Part shown: one piece after another, positions 20,253 through 29,224 of the stretch
How positions within the stretch are numbered: position 1 is the first letter of the stretch
How the letters are laid out: every line of letters starts with the position of its first letter
Source: Hofstenia miamia
Lineage: Eukaryota > Xenacoelomorpha > Acoela > Hofsteniidae
Direction of reading: 5' to 3'
DNA: 29,224 nucleotides
Assembly (NCBI GenBank): GCA_900660155.1
Contig: CABFPE010001040.1
Location: 1-29,224 of the forward strand
Translations under genes and position numbers: made by a program
The notes under the pieces: model-generated
What the model was told of the DNA's origin: nothing
What the model saw: the letters and a program-made list of their open reading frames with translations, nothing else
The model's database searches: none

Positions 20253-22683
20253 ATCACTTGCTAGTGTGACTTCCTCCATAAAATTGAAAAATACCATTAG
20301 TTTTTTTTATACAAGCTTAACAAAGATGCGTGTTATCGAAAACGGTTTTTTTCACATGGCCAGTTAAAGCATCATCGGATTTTCTAGGGACTTTCGTGAG
20401 TCAATCTGTTCAGAAAAATTTTGCTATTTTACACGACTCAACACGTTTTATGGCAATTTTGTGGGAAAAGGCAAGAATATATGGAATTTGGGTCAGACGC
20501 AATGGGCTGCGGGCCTACGCGGCCCACATTGCCACGTGCTGAGTAGCTGAAAAAATATTAATTTCCGCGCGTGAGGGGATATGGCCAGAAATAGATGAAC
20601 TGAATTATGAGCCACAAGTACTAACTAATCTTGCTAAATAGCTCAGCTTAAATTTTTTATGATTTGTAGCTTCGTCAACTCAACAAACTATTCCATGCTC
20701 TTAACTTTACATTGATTGTTTTTTTCCAAATAACTTCTGTTTGTTTAGAGTTGTGTCCATTTTATTTAAATATTGACAAATTGACAAAAATTCGTGGGCT
20801 GACTGTGGGCCTGGGTTAAGTAAATGAGTCATGTTGCCCTAGGCTGTGGGTGCAAAAAATCTTGAAATTTCTAGAATTTTTCTAACAAACGTTTAACTTA
20901 TTCTGATTTATTCTTCACCCGATCCTCCCGGAATCTAAACATAGAAAACAATAAAACACTCTAAACAGTTGCGTCAAACCACTTAAAATTAGAGGGCAAA
21001 ATTTTTTCTGTGTGAGAATGGGAAAGAATTAAACAACATTGACCTTAAGCAAATTTGGAATTTGTTAATTTTTTTATGATTTCTCACGAGGGCATCACTG
21101 ATTGGAAATTGTGCCTTTGTTCGATTTCATCATTTCCGATGCCTTAACTCGTCGATACCCTGACTTAACTGGTTTGGGAGGTCTAGCTATATATAAGAAA
21201 ATAGTGTAAGTTTGACGTTGCTTCCATGTGCTCTAAACATATTTCTGTCGTGCGATGGCGTACAAAAATTGATTTCACGCGGTATTTTAATACATGGCAA
21301 AAAAAATTTTAGCAACTGCTTTAAATTGGCCTGCATTTTTATGCCGTCACGAAAACTTTCTGCATCGTGAAGCAGCAAGCATTGTAGTGTTGCCTTTCTT
21401 CAAAGGATATGTTTTTTTGCATTTTATTCGCCACATATTTTCTTGAGAATGTGTAAATAATTAAATAATTACATAAATAGCAAAAATTGCTAATTTATTA
21501 ACACAATAATAACAACCTTAACCAAAACCATAACTCAAACAATATGCCAAACCAAAACGAAAACTCCCAACCTAACTCTAACCATATCCCTAACTAATGG
21601 CCAAAGCCAGAGCCATAGCTGCATAGCAGGACTTCCAAACTAGCTTAGTCTCATTAATCCCTTTATATATCTGCAATGCATGTATTCATTTGTTGATACC
21701 TAGTATAATTTCGTGAAAGCAAAATAGCTACTTCCTTTCAAAATGCAGCATAATTGTTGAATATCTCACGACAAACTGGTTTTCCTCTAAGCACATCATG
21801 TTTTATTCTTTTTGGAGATTCAGCAGATGCAACTTGGATTGAGCTATGGGATGTTCAGTATAGCCCTTGACAATGTCTCTATCAAACATATTGTATCTGT
21901 CTTTGAAAAGGTGGCATTTTGCTGATAGAATTTGTCGCCTACCAACGTCTATTATATAGAAGGAAGTGAGGTCCATCATTTTAAAACATGTTCCTGTCAA
22001 TTTATATAATTTAATTGTGCGATATTGTACAGCTTACGCTAAAATGGAAAGGTCAATTTCTTAAATATTAATAGCTTTGGGGTCCTAGAAGTACCCCCAA
22101 ACTATCACTAAATGTTAAATTCTTAAATAATTTTAAACTATAAATAAAATTGAATTAGTTTTTGCAAATTCAATCTCGTAATGTGATGTTTGCATTATTG
22201 CTCCTGCAAGGTTTATAATAGTGTTTTGGTGTATTACATTTCTAAAAGCTAATTAGACCATCTTCTTTAAAACTTAGTGTTAACAAAATACAGTGAAATC
22301 TACGATCACATACTGTATTCAGAGATAAAAATTAAATCTTTCAACAATAGAACTTCTTTCCAACATTCAGTTTCTTTCATTTTTATGATATCTTGAGAAA
22401 CTTGTTAGAAATTTTCACTCACTCTTTTAATATATTATATATTTATAATTAGATAATGCGATATTTTCTTTTGTTTGTCTTTATTTTCATGAACATCAAA
22501 TCTACCTCTGTGAAAATTTGTGAATTTTTTGCTTTCACAAATTTTTCAAATTACTATAAATAAATATTTACCTATAAAATTTGGCAGTTGCATTAAGTTT
22601 AAAAGAAAATTACTCTCATTATAAGCAACTGTATCACCCGATGAAGAATATAATTTTTAAGGAAGTTTGTGGCATTTTAAATT
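20253..22683. other. no supported gene; GC patch and AAC-rich patch
   Basis: A GC-rich patch at about 20490-20580 includes GGGCCTACGCGGCCCA, a short imperfect palindrome. A strand-skewed patch at about 21505-21600 is rich in AACC, CCAA and CTAAC words. No protein family or RNA fold is recognisable in either. The remaining sequence is AT-rich. Confidence 0.45.
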
Positions 22684-22705
22684 GGGGGCGGGGGTGGGGG
22701 GGAGG
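22684..22705 (+). other. G-run cluster, potential G-quadruplex
   Basis: Runs of five, five, seven and two G's are separated by single bases (C, T, A) in DNA that is otherwise very AT-rich. The seven-G run can supply two three-G tracts, so a four-tract quadruplex is possible on the plus strand. No gene lies nearby. Confidence 0.6.
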
Positions 22706-24018
22706 TGATGAATTGAATTTTTTTTCAACATAAAATGGAATTTTGAATTATGATTGTACAAATGTTAAGCATAGCAATGGAAATGTAGATTATGACTCAG
22801 AAGCCATCAGAAAGAAAATATTTGTAGAAAAATTTTTATTAATTGATTCCTCTTAGATATTGAAATATGTTCCAAATTTTCATCATGATAAAACCAAGTT
22901 CCTAAGAAGAATAACAGTAGAATGATGGACATTTTTGGTGATTTTTTAAGAACAACAAAAAAGACACATAATTAGTAATAGTCATTTCACTGATAGTTTC
23001 TATTACAAATCATCAAATTTTTCCTAATATGGTTTTAATTAACATTGTAGATGTTTGAAATGCCATCAATTCCTAAGCTAAGAATTTGAAAAAATGAAAA
23101 CCAGTGTAAGTAGTGATTTATTTTATCTTCAATATGATAAGTCAATTAAGTTATTGATCGTATTTATGTCAATTATTTAATCTAATGAACACACAATTTA
23201 TTTAGTTTCCATCAATCAACATTCCAATTGACAATAATCTTCCCTAATAACTATACTTTTAACTCCAAAAATTAAGGATTTTCCAATGAATTAATAACTA
23301 CTATTGGAAATATTTTGTCAATTAAAGGAAGAGGATCAATATATATGAAAATAATAAATTACGAAACATATCAAAACGCATCAAAATAATTAGTGATATA
23401 TTAAAAAACATGAAAAATCAATTTATAAATGTTTTTGGCATGGAATTATTGACCATTTGGAATCTTAGTAAGTTGTTCAAAAAGTATTGTTATCTCACTA
23501 AGAAAAAGTCATACTGTACAAATAAGCATGCTGACAGATACAAATTGTAATCGTTTATGTGAATGCAAAGTTATTTTCAGAAAATTGTGTATTACTTGGA
23601 CTGTAATAAGGTCTCAATTTTCTGTTTAATAAGAAATAGCTAGTTAATATACGTAGGCTGCAATAACTACCAATATAGAATATTTATTTGATAACTAGCT
23701 CTCCAGAAACCTCATTGAAATGTATAATACATACATGAGTCAAATATGAAATTGACACTACAGTTGCTGTGGCTGTCAATTATTCTTATTAAATGAAAAT
23801 TTGTCCTGTCATATCTGCTAGCTCTGGTAAATTACTGACTTAAATTCATTATTTAGCCACAAAACTGTACATCTACAAAACCAAAAGCATCTACGTCTAC
23901 TTAGTAATTTTTGACTGAATTGTAGAGAATATAAATAGTATTGTATAAATGAGCTATCTGTATTGCAAAACAAACTTAAAGATTTTTCAAATAACAAACC
24001 AAATAATACACTTCATGT
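22706..24018. other. AT-rich stretch downstream of the cysteine-rich gene
   Basis: This is the 3' side of the minus-strand cysteine-rich gene. It may hold the untranslated region close to 24018. I see no other feature. Confidence 0.5.
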
Positions 24019-24530
24019 TTACTTTGCTCCACTACAATCGAATTGTACTCCGTTTTTATAGCCTTTGCGTCTACAACGAAAAGTGCAAGAGCTTGAAGGC
24101 ATAGGAATCTGAGTCAAAGTATCAAAATGAGCCTTTGTAAGATATGAGTATTCACCAACAAATTCAGTAGGAAGAACATATTTTGCACCTAGACTTATGC
24201 ATTCCATTCCTGCAAGGTGCCCATTGCAGCGTCTAGTTCCTTCATCACTCCTAAACACCATATCAATCAGAATTTTCTCATTGAAAATTGTTGCATCAAG
24301 AAAAAAACAAAATGCTAAATCCTGTGATCCTTTAAGTGTAGTATCAACCCGTGCACTACTACCATACTTATATGGAAAGGAATACGTAGCAATAAGACTA
24401 CCATCGCAATAAAAAGAATCTTCACCAGAGCCTACACATGCATCACTATCTGATGGGAATTTAGTGCGTGTTCTTATTATTTTTTGATTTGTACAAGGTT
24501 GCCACGATCCCCACAAATTCCATTTACAGC
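24019..24530 (-). CDS. terminal exon B: ten-cysteine module with TSP1-like start
   Basis: The exon begins after a TATTTTAG acceptor (AG at 24532-24531) in phase 1 and ends at TAA 24021-24019. It reads CKWNLWGSWQPCTNQ, then RTRTKF, ACVG and FYCDG. This resembles the W..W..C...R.R...C.G core of thrombospondin type 1 repeats, which are extracellular adhesion and guard modules. The next 110 residues match no domain I know. They include AFCFFLDATIF, RRCNGHLAGMEC, LPTEFVGEYSYLTKAHF, CTFRC and a final FDCSGAK. Ten cysteines suggest five disulfides and a secreted or outer-surface protein. Exon A, 1.95 kb upstream, encodes the same module. Read without splicing the frame would start at an internal Met near 24516, which I consider wrong because the conserved Cys and Trp lie upstream of it. 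Confidence 0.75.
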
Positions 24531-24606
24531 CTAAAATAGAATATTTATCGATTTATGAGGTAAGAATTTGGAATGTACATTCATTAAATAGTGTCGTATG
24601 TATGTG

Positions 24607-24610
<4 letters not shown>

Positions 24611-24645
<35 letters not shown>
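24611..24645. repeat. (TA)n microsatellite in the intron
   Basis: This is a TA tract of about 17 units preceded by TATG repeats. It starts some 80 bases from the exon B acceptor. Confidence 0.93.
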
Positions 24646-24647
<2 letters not shown>

Positions 24648-24825
24648 TAGCATCGCCATCAATTTTGAGCAAGAAAGATTAATAAATTTTGATCTAAGAG
24701 ACGTGCCGCATTCAACTGGTAGCAAGCAGTTAATACTGCATCAACGAGAAATTAGAATAACCATCGTGATTTGAGCATGGGAATTACAAGCAAGTGTAAG
24801 TTAGAGTAAATTAACGGGCAATGAA

Positions 24826-24827
<2 letters not shown>

Positions 24828-24856
<29 letters not shown>
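24828..24856. repeat. (TA)n microsatellite in the intron
   Basis: This is a TA tract of about 14 units. Confidence 0.93.
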
Positions 24857-25139
24857 CTGCTAAACACATCTAATAGACGTAATTCACCTTATTCTACTTA
24901 ACACTTATCAGGAGTCTGTCAACATTTTGTTGAGAATTTTTATTTCAAGTAATGAATCTTGTCAATGATAGATATTTTATAGGAGCATGGATATAATTAG
25001 CTAATTCATCCATGTACAAAAAAGTTGAACAAATCTTATAATTCCAAAATTTATAGGATTTCTGGTTCACATACCTACAATCATTTGACATGTTTGCTGA
25101 CAAACTTATCTAAGCGATCAAAAAATTAGTTAGAAAGAA

Positions 25140-25475
25140 TGCTGAATTGGAGTTTATCTAACATATGGCAAAAAAGTAATCAAAAAACATCAGACTATCT
25201 ACAAAAACTAAAATCACTACAAATACTTTTCAAAATTAGATCAAACAAAGATATTTCATCAAAACTCCATGTTAGAACTAAGTGCTATAGAAAATTAAAT
25301 TTAGAAAAAGAATCATGAAGAACTGTTTTATTAATTACTGTATTGATCTGTGGAACAGATTAAACCTGAAATTAAATAAGAATCTAATTTAAAGAATTTA
25401 AGAAAAAAATTAAATTAGAATTATCACAAAGAAAAGAACTTATTTGGATATTTAAAGAATGAAGTCTGTAACTAA
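25140..25475 (+). mobile_element. LINE 3' coding relic
   Basis: Plus-strand frames read SDYLQKLKSLQILFKIRSNK, then HVRTKCYRKLNLEKES and, in another frame, NCFINYCIDLWNRLNLKLNK. A lysine-rich FK-type tail follows. This is the typical extreme C-terminus of Jockey/CR1-type LINE proteins (a 'WN.LP..I...FK..LK' ending). Stops are frequent. It lies antisense inside the intron. Confidence 0.5.
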
Positions 25476-25594
25476 GTAATATCAATTTGCTACTAAGTGG
25501 AATTAAGGAAAACAATTTACTTTAAACCTTAATAAGTATTTTTATACTTTTTTGTATTATACAAAGGTTTGAAAATAAATTATTTTCGTTATTA

Positions 25595-25790
25595 TTATTT
25601 ATATTTAAAGCTTCTAGATTATGGAATGACTTAAATCTCGAAATAAAAAAGGAAAAAATTTATAAATATTTCCGAAGAAAAATTAAAAAACTTTTATTAT
25701 CCAAACAATCACTATTAGGAATATCAAACAAATTAAGCGCATGGACAGATTTCATTTGACATTTACGCCCTTTAAGTAAGTATGCATATT
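25595..25790 (+). mobile_element. second LINE 3' coding relic
   Basis: The frame reads ASRLWNDLNLEIKKEKIYKY, then FRRKIKKLLLSKQSLLG and NKLSAWTDF. This repeats the 'WN.L..EI...F++K+K.LL' ending seen 300 bases before, so it is a second insertion or a duplicated end of a related element. Confidence 0.5.
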
Positions 25791-26478
25791 TTTAATTTTG
25801 TAAATATACATGTATAGTAGTTTGTAGTATTTGTTTGTTTATTTTAGCAATAAATTTGCTTGACTCTTAAAAAAAACTGATAAATCCTATTTTCGAAAAA
25901 TATTTTTTTGCTTGCTGAAAACAATGTTAAGAGTAGTCTTGAACAGCCAAGCATCAAGAAAAGGGTTTTGTATTGTTGTCTCTCAAACCAAATTTATAGA
26001 TAAACAACAAAATAAATTTCATCAAGTGTTCATCAATCACATAAAAGTGTTCAATTTTTCATCAGTGTTCTAATTGCTTTACCATAATTTTTTGTTAATC
26101 AACATCTAGCAAAGATTGTTCTATATAGCTTGACATTCTTTTTTATAAATACCAGTGGTGTTGTTTTGAGGGACTGTAGTTTTATCTGTTAAGTGCATCT
26201 ACAAATAACAACAAATATTTGTATTAAATTCCCTGTAAATTTTTACTTTAATGATCAATTCTTAGTAGCAGTAGAAATAGTTTATGTATTATAAAAAATA
26301 TTGCGTATACTTACAAGAATATAATCTTCATCAGTACATGTTTTCAAAATATCTATTGATTGATATAAGCAATAATATGATGTCAACAAAATGTTAACAG
26401 AAGTCCGACAACGTGTGTTGATTCAGATGTCCTGATAAGGTCTAAAGTGAATTTATAGAACTGAATAAATGTACTTAC

Positions 26479-26964
26479 AAGTTAATGCTATATAATTATA
26501 ATAGTCTGTTTGAATGCATTCAAAGGTACATCCTGCAACAGCTTTTTGAGTTTCTCCATTGATATGATCTTTAGTAACATAGGCATACTCTCCAACAAAT
26601 TCACTAGGTAAAATAATATTTGCATATTTGTTCACACAATCTAGTGTGAAATCACGAGTTCCACAGTAATATGTAGTTGATGGGTATGTAATCCTAACTG
26701 CAACCAGAATTGATGCATCATGGTATTTTGCATCAGTGTGAAAACAATATTCGAGCTGAAAACTACCAATTGAATAGAGTTCAAAGACTCCTTTTGAATA
26801 TGGTAATGGCACAGAATAGTTTACATTCATGCTATCGCCACAGTAAACACTTTGTTGATTAGGGCCTTCACACATTGTATCATTATTGGAGTCTTTAGTA
26901 CGCATTCGACTCATCTGATTGTTTGTACATGAACCCCATTTATTCCATGGCCTCCATTCGCAGT
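26479..26964 (-). CDS. internal exon A: ten-cysteine module with TSP1-like start
   Basis: The exon starts after an AAAACTTAG acceptor (AG at 26966-26965) in phase 1 and ends at a strong GTAAGTAC donor, again in phase 1. Its 486 bases are exactly 162 codons long, so it can be inserted or repeated without changing the frame. It reads DCEWRPWNKWGSCTNN, then SRMRTKD, MCEG and YCGDS. These are followed by LEYCFHTDAKY, YYCGTRDFTLDC, LPSEFVGEYAYVTKDHI and CTFEC, matching exon B block by block. Its tenth cysteine is made only by splicing: the last T joins GC from exon B to give TGC. The phase-1 acceptor means at least one more exon lies upstream. I did not find it in 26965-29224, so the gene's 5' end and signal peptide are unseen. 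Confidence 0.75.
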
Positions 26965-27378
26965 CTAAGTTTTTTCATTAAGAAATAAATGCACAAATTC
27001 TATATCAATAATAAAAATAAACATGATTAAAAATATTTAAAATCTATTAACATGAATATATCAATAAGTTATATATAAAAATGTGTTTGCATAAAAATTT
27101 ATCAATTTCCAGCGTACACATTTTATGCACATATTTATATTTATTCATATTTCAAATGAAGTTGTAAAGCATCCAAATTTTTATAGGAAAAATTGTTGAT
27201 CTCAGTCTCAAAATAAACAATATGATTACATGAATTATGTCGCCAATAAATGACAAAGAAAATCTAAATTTCCAAGATCAATTCAGGTTAAGTATTTAAA
27301 CTTATATGTAAAAGGCTTTTGAACACATTTTATAGTAAATATTTGGAATTTAACTAGTAGCACAGTGCATAAAATAGT

Positions 27379-27389
27379 ACTTCAGTAAT
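27379..27389 (+). repeat. target-site duplication, left copy
   Basis: ACTTCAGTAAT directly precedes the ribozyme's first G. It is identical to 28197-28207. Confidence 0.9.
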
Positions 27390-27523
27390 GGGAACCGAAA
27401 GGGCAAGTGTGCCTGAACCGTCCTAGAGAGTAACCTCCTCGTGGTGGTTCCTGGAGAAGCTAACCTCCCTTTATGAAAGGCGAAAGCCAATCATAAGGGT
27501 GGTGCTGAGCTAACACTTGACGG
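27390..27523 (+). ncRNA. hepatitis-delta-like self-cleaving ribozyme
   Basis: The fold can be drawn strand by strand. P1 is GGGAACC (27390-27396) with GGTTCCT (27446-27452), with the G-U wobble at position 1 typical of the class. P3 is ACC/GGT (27433-27435, 27443-27445) closing loop TCCTCGT, almost the viral loop. P1.1 pairs CC 27437-27438 with GG 27453-27454, just after P1. P4 is a long stem (27458-27506) capped by GGC-GAAA-GCC. The joining strand contains GCTAA with the expected catalytic C at 27510. P2 is CAAGTG (27404-27409) with CACTTG (27514-27519). Self-cleavage would occur just before 27390 and free the exact 5' end of the element's RNA. The odd part is about 23 extra bases between P2 and P3. 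An alternative P2, CCGTC (27418-27422) with GACGG (27519-27523), would shorten that gap. Confidence 0.8.
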
Positions 27524-28196
27524 GCGCGTCGCTTTGCGGAGTCCCGGACCAAGAGTGGACGTTAAACAACAGCGTAAACGAAGGCGCTGCCATGTGTGCT
27601 ATGCACATGTGGGGGCGGTGATGATGATGTGAGACTGTCTGGTAGTTTTGTGGAGCAGACGGCGACGTCTAAGCATTAAATTGCTGCCGGTGCCCAGAGT
27701 CATAGAGTGCGTCTATGAGGGCAGTTATATGGAGAATTCCTCTATCTCTGGCCTCTAGATAGGCCTAGGACAGCATTTGCTGTGCCGTACCTATGAAGGA
27801 GCTTTGCTTCATCATAGGTTTTAGTTATGATCCGACATCTTTAATTCAATCTTGGGGATGGAGATGATTAGTCGCTTAGTGCTTTGCACTCAAGTGTATT
27901 ATCTTCAAATATTATTTTGGATCTTTATAACAGGCAGACAGTAAGTGCTCACGAGTCACCCAGTTAGTAGCCTTGGTTGGCGAAAGCTGGAGAGGCGCAA
28001 CCCTCTCATGAAGCTCAGCCTTCGGCTTCACTCTCTGCTGATCAGACTCAACACAGATCAGCACTCTGCGTGCCAGGGGTCGCCAGAGGTCAAGCATGAT
28101 TAAGCCAGCCTTAGCGGGCACACTTCCTGGGGAGGAGTCACGGACTTGATCTGTTGACACGCACTCTTCAGTCTGTTGACTGGTAGAGTAACCCCG
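27390..28196 (+). mobile_element. 807-bp non-autonomous retroelement with 5' delta-like ribozyme
   Basis: An exact 11-bp direct repeat (ACTTCAGTAAT) flanks this block, whose base composition is roughly balanced against very AT-rich surroundings. It has no coding frame of note; an 82-codon minus-strand frame at 27912-28160 looks incidental. The 5' end starts exactly at the first base of a delta-like ribozyme. Hairpins with short loops follow, including CCTATGA/TCATAGG at 27790-27818 and AGTGC/GCACT at 27878-27890, and others near 27990-28060. The 3' end (GTAACCCCG) has no A-tail. Target duplications of this length indicate target-primed insertion by a LINE, and delta-like ribozymes are known at the 5' ends of R2 and RTE-type LINEs. 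I infer a long SINE-like or internally deleted LINE passenger. The perfect duplication suggests a recent insertion. Confidence 0.85.
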
Positions 28197-28207
28197 ACTT
28201 CAGTAAT
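28197..28207 (+). repeat. target-site duplication, right copy
   Basis: ACTTCAGTAAT follows the element's last base. It is identical to 27379-27389. Confidence 0.9.
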
Positions 28208-29201
28208 AAGTAGGATTTCTCCTCTTTTCAGTGCAATGTTTACATTCATCAACTATTATTTCCAGCAATATAGCATTTGTTGAAGTTTTTACAGAAAGAT
28301 TCTGCATAATTTTTATAAAGTGCAAACAGTTCTTCAACAGTGTTTTCAGCAACATTTTTCAGAAAAAGTCTTCCTATTATTAATCAAGTGATGTTTCTAT
28401 AGACATTATTCAACTAAATCAGGAAAGCAAATGCAAATTCTGTACATGTTATTGGAGTTATCAATTCTAATTATTACTGCGGAAGCAATTTTTGGGAAAT
28501 TGATGTTGGCTCACTTGGAACATAATGACCACCTTATTTTAGAAATTCATTTGGTATTTAGAAATTGAAAATTTTTTGTATTAATCGTTATATACAAAAA
28601 CATATGTTTGAAATCATACCATTCATAAAATTTTTTTTCAAAATAATGATAATTTTATTGATATCATTGTAAATATTGATCTTGAAGAAGCAATCTATTA
28701 CAACACCAGTGAATTTTCTCTGGAATGTTTACAATTAAGGCAGAATTTTAAAATGTTGAGGTCTGACTAGCTTGCATATCATAATGCTGGTCTGCACTGG
28801 CTAATTTCAAAGAACTGACACTATGCGTGAGGCGGAAATACTACAAATCAATTGCATTTAATAGTTTTTAGCCAATAAAATATGCATCAGCAACTATCAA
28901 ATTCAAAACATAGTAAAATATAAAATCATGTATCATTCAAGGAAAATTTCTAGAAGTAATTTGATTTGTTTCTAAAATTGGGTATTAGTGCACCTGAATA
29001 TTTATATCTAATTAAGAGTTATACTAGTCCATATTAATGGTTTCCACGTTGTATGGTTGAAAAGGCGAAATTTTAAGTCTTTCATGCAATTGAATGATAA
29101 TATGTAGAAAATGTTGAAGTAACTAAAACAGTTCTGTATAATATTTTATAGTTAAACTTTTTAAGCAACACTATTACATGGCCATTCTATAAACATAGCC
29201 T
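28208..29201. other. AT-rich stretch without recognisable gene
   Basis: I looked on the minus strand for further ten-cysteine module exons or a signal-peptide exon of the gene at 24019-26964 and found none here. The same holds for 26965-27378. Confidence 0.45.
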
Positions 29202-29224
29202 TATATATATATATATATATATAT
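29202..29224. repeat. (TA)n microsatellite at the window edge
   Basis: A TA tract begins at about 29202 and continues to the last base, so its full length is not visible. Confidence 0.9.

Larger units (their letters stand above)
24531..26478 (-). other. intron between the two module exons
   Basis: The donor is GTAAGTAC at 26478 and the acceptor TATTTTAG ends at 24531. The intron holds two TA microsatellites and LINE fragments in antisense orientation. A second donor-like GTAAGTAT at about 26316 preceded by a short open stretch could mark a small optional exon, with weak support. Confidence 0.65.

Noticed and set aside
21187-21378. A 63-codon minus-strand frame.
   Set aside because: There is no domain, signal or neighbour supporting it.
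21505-21600. An AACC/CTAAC-rich patch looking like degenerate telomere repeat.
   Set aside because: The words are irregular with no constant period, so neither a telomere-like nor a satellite repeat can be claimed.
24531-24725. A 64-codon minus-strand frame with an isoleucine/tyrosine run.
   Set aside because: It is created by the TA microsatellite within the intron.
27912-28160. An 82-codon minus-strand frame inside the 807-bp element.
   Set aside because: It runs against the direction set by the ribozyme, has no known motif, and is explained by the balanced base composition.

Overview
The window looks like a stretch of an AT-rich invertebrate animal genome. Three things point that way: a seven-transmembrane receptor gene cluster, secreted-type cysteine-rich exons with GT/AG splice signals, and many dead transposons of families common in cnidarian, arthropod and mollusc genomes. 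I cannot fix the phylum from sequence alone. Coding density is very low, and several (TA)n tracts punctuate the sequence, one of them running off the right edge.

Left third (1-5.1 kb): a mariner-like DNA transposon with matching 30-bp inverted repeats and a TA duplication (1663-2466) lies between two minus-strand gene remnants. One has the C-terminal signature of DUF4806 (1163-1660). The other belongs to a transposase-like family marked by an IDGLPL motif (2469-3123). A worn LINE reverse transcriptase follows (4139-5045).

Receptor cluster (5.7-10.8 kb, all minus strand): one intact intronless class A-like receptor of 318 residues (5724-6680). A recent tandem duplication of about 2 kb (6231-8194 and 8197-10229) made a truncated chimeric second copy (8164-8646). 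A much older relic of the same family lies at 10430-10812.

Middle (10.9-20.3 kb): a candidate 620-bp inverted-repeat element (11511-12130), a piggyBac transposase fragment (13546-13734), a second mariner-like relic (15155-15803), and the 3' part of a LINE whose C-terminal domain looks like a restriction-like endonuclease (18426-19460). Next to this LINE, two blocks are repeated exactly and joined by single Ns (19797, 20046), which looks like an assembly error rather than biology.

Right third (20.3-29.2 kb): two minus-strand exons (26479-26964 and 24019-24530) each encode one ten-cysteine module that starts like a thrombospondin type 1 repeat. Both begin in phase 1, and exon A is phase 1 at both ends. 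LINE 3' fragments lie in the intron between them. At 27390-28196 is a GC-rich 807-bp element bounded by an exact 11-bp target-site duplication. Its first bases fold as a hepatitis-delta-like self-cleaving ribozyme. This is the most striking object in the window.
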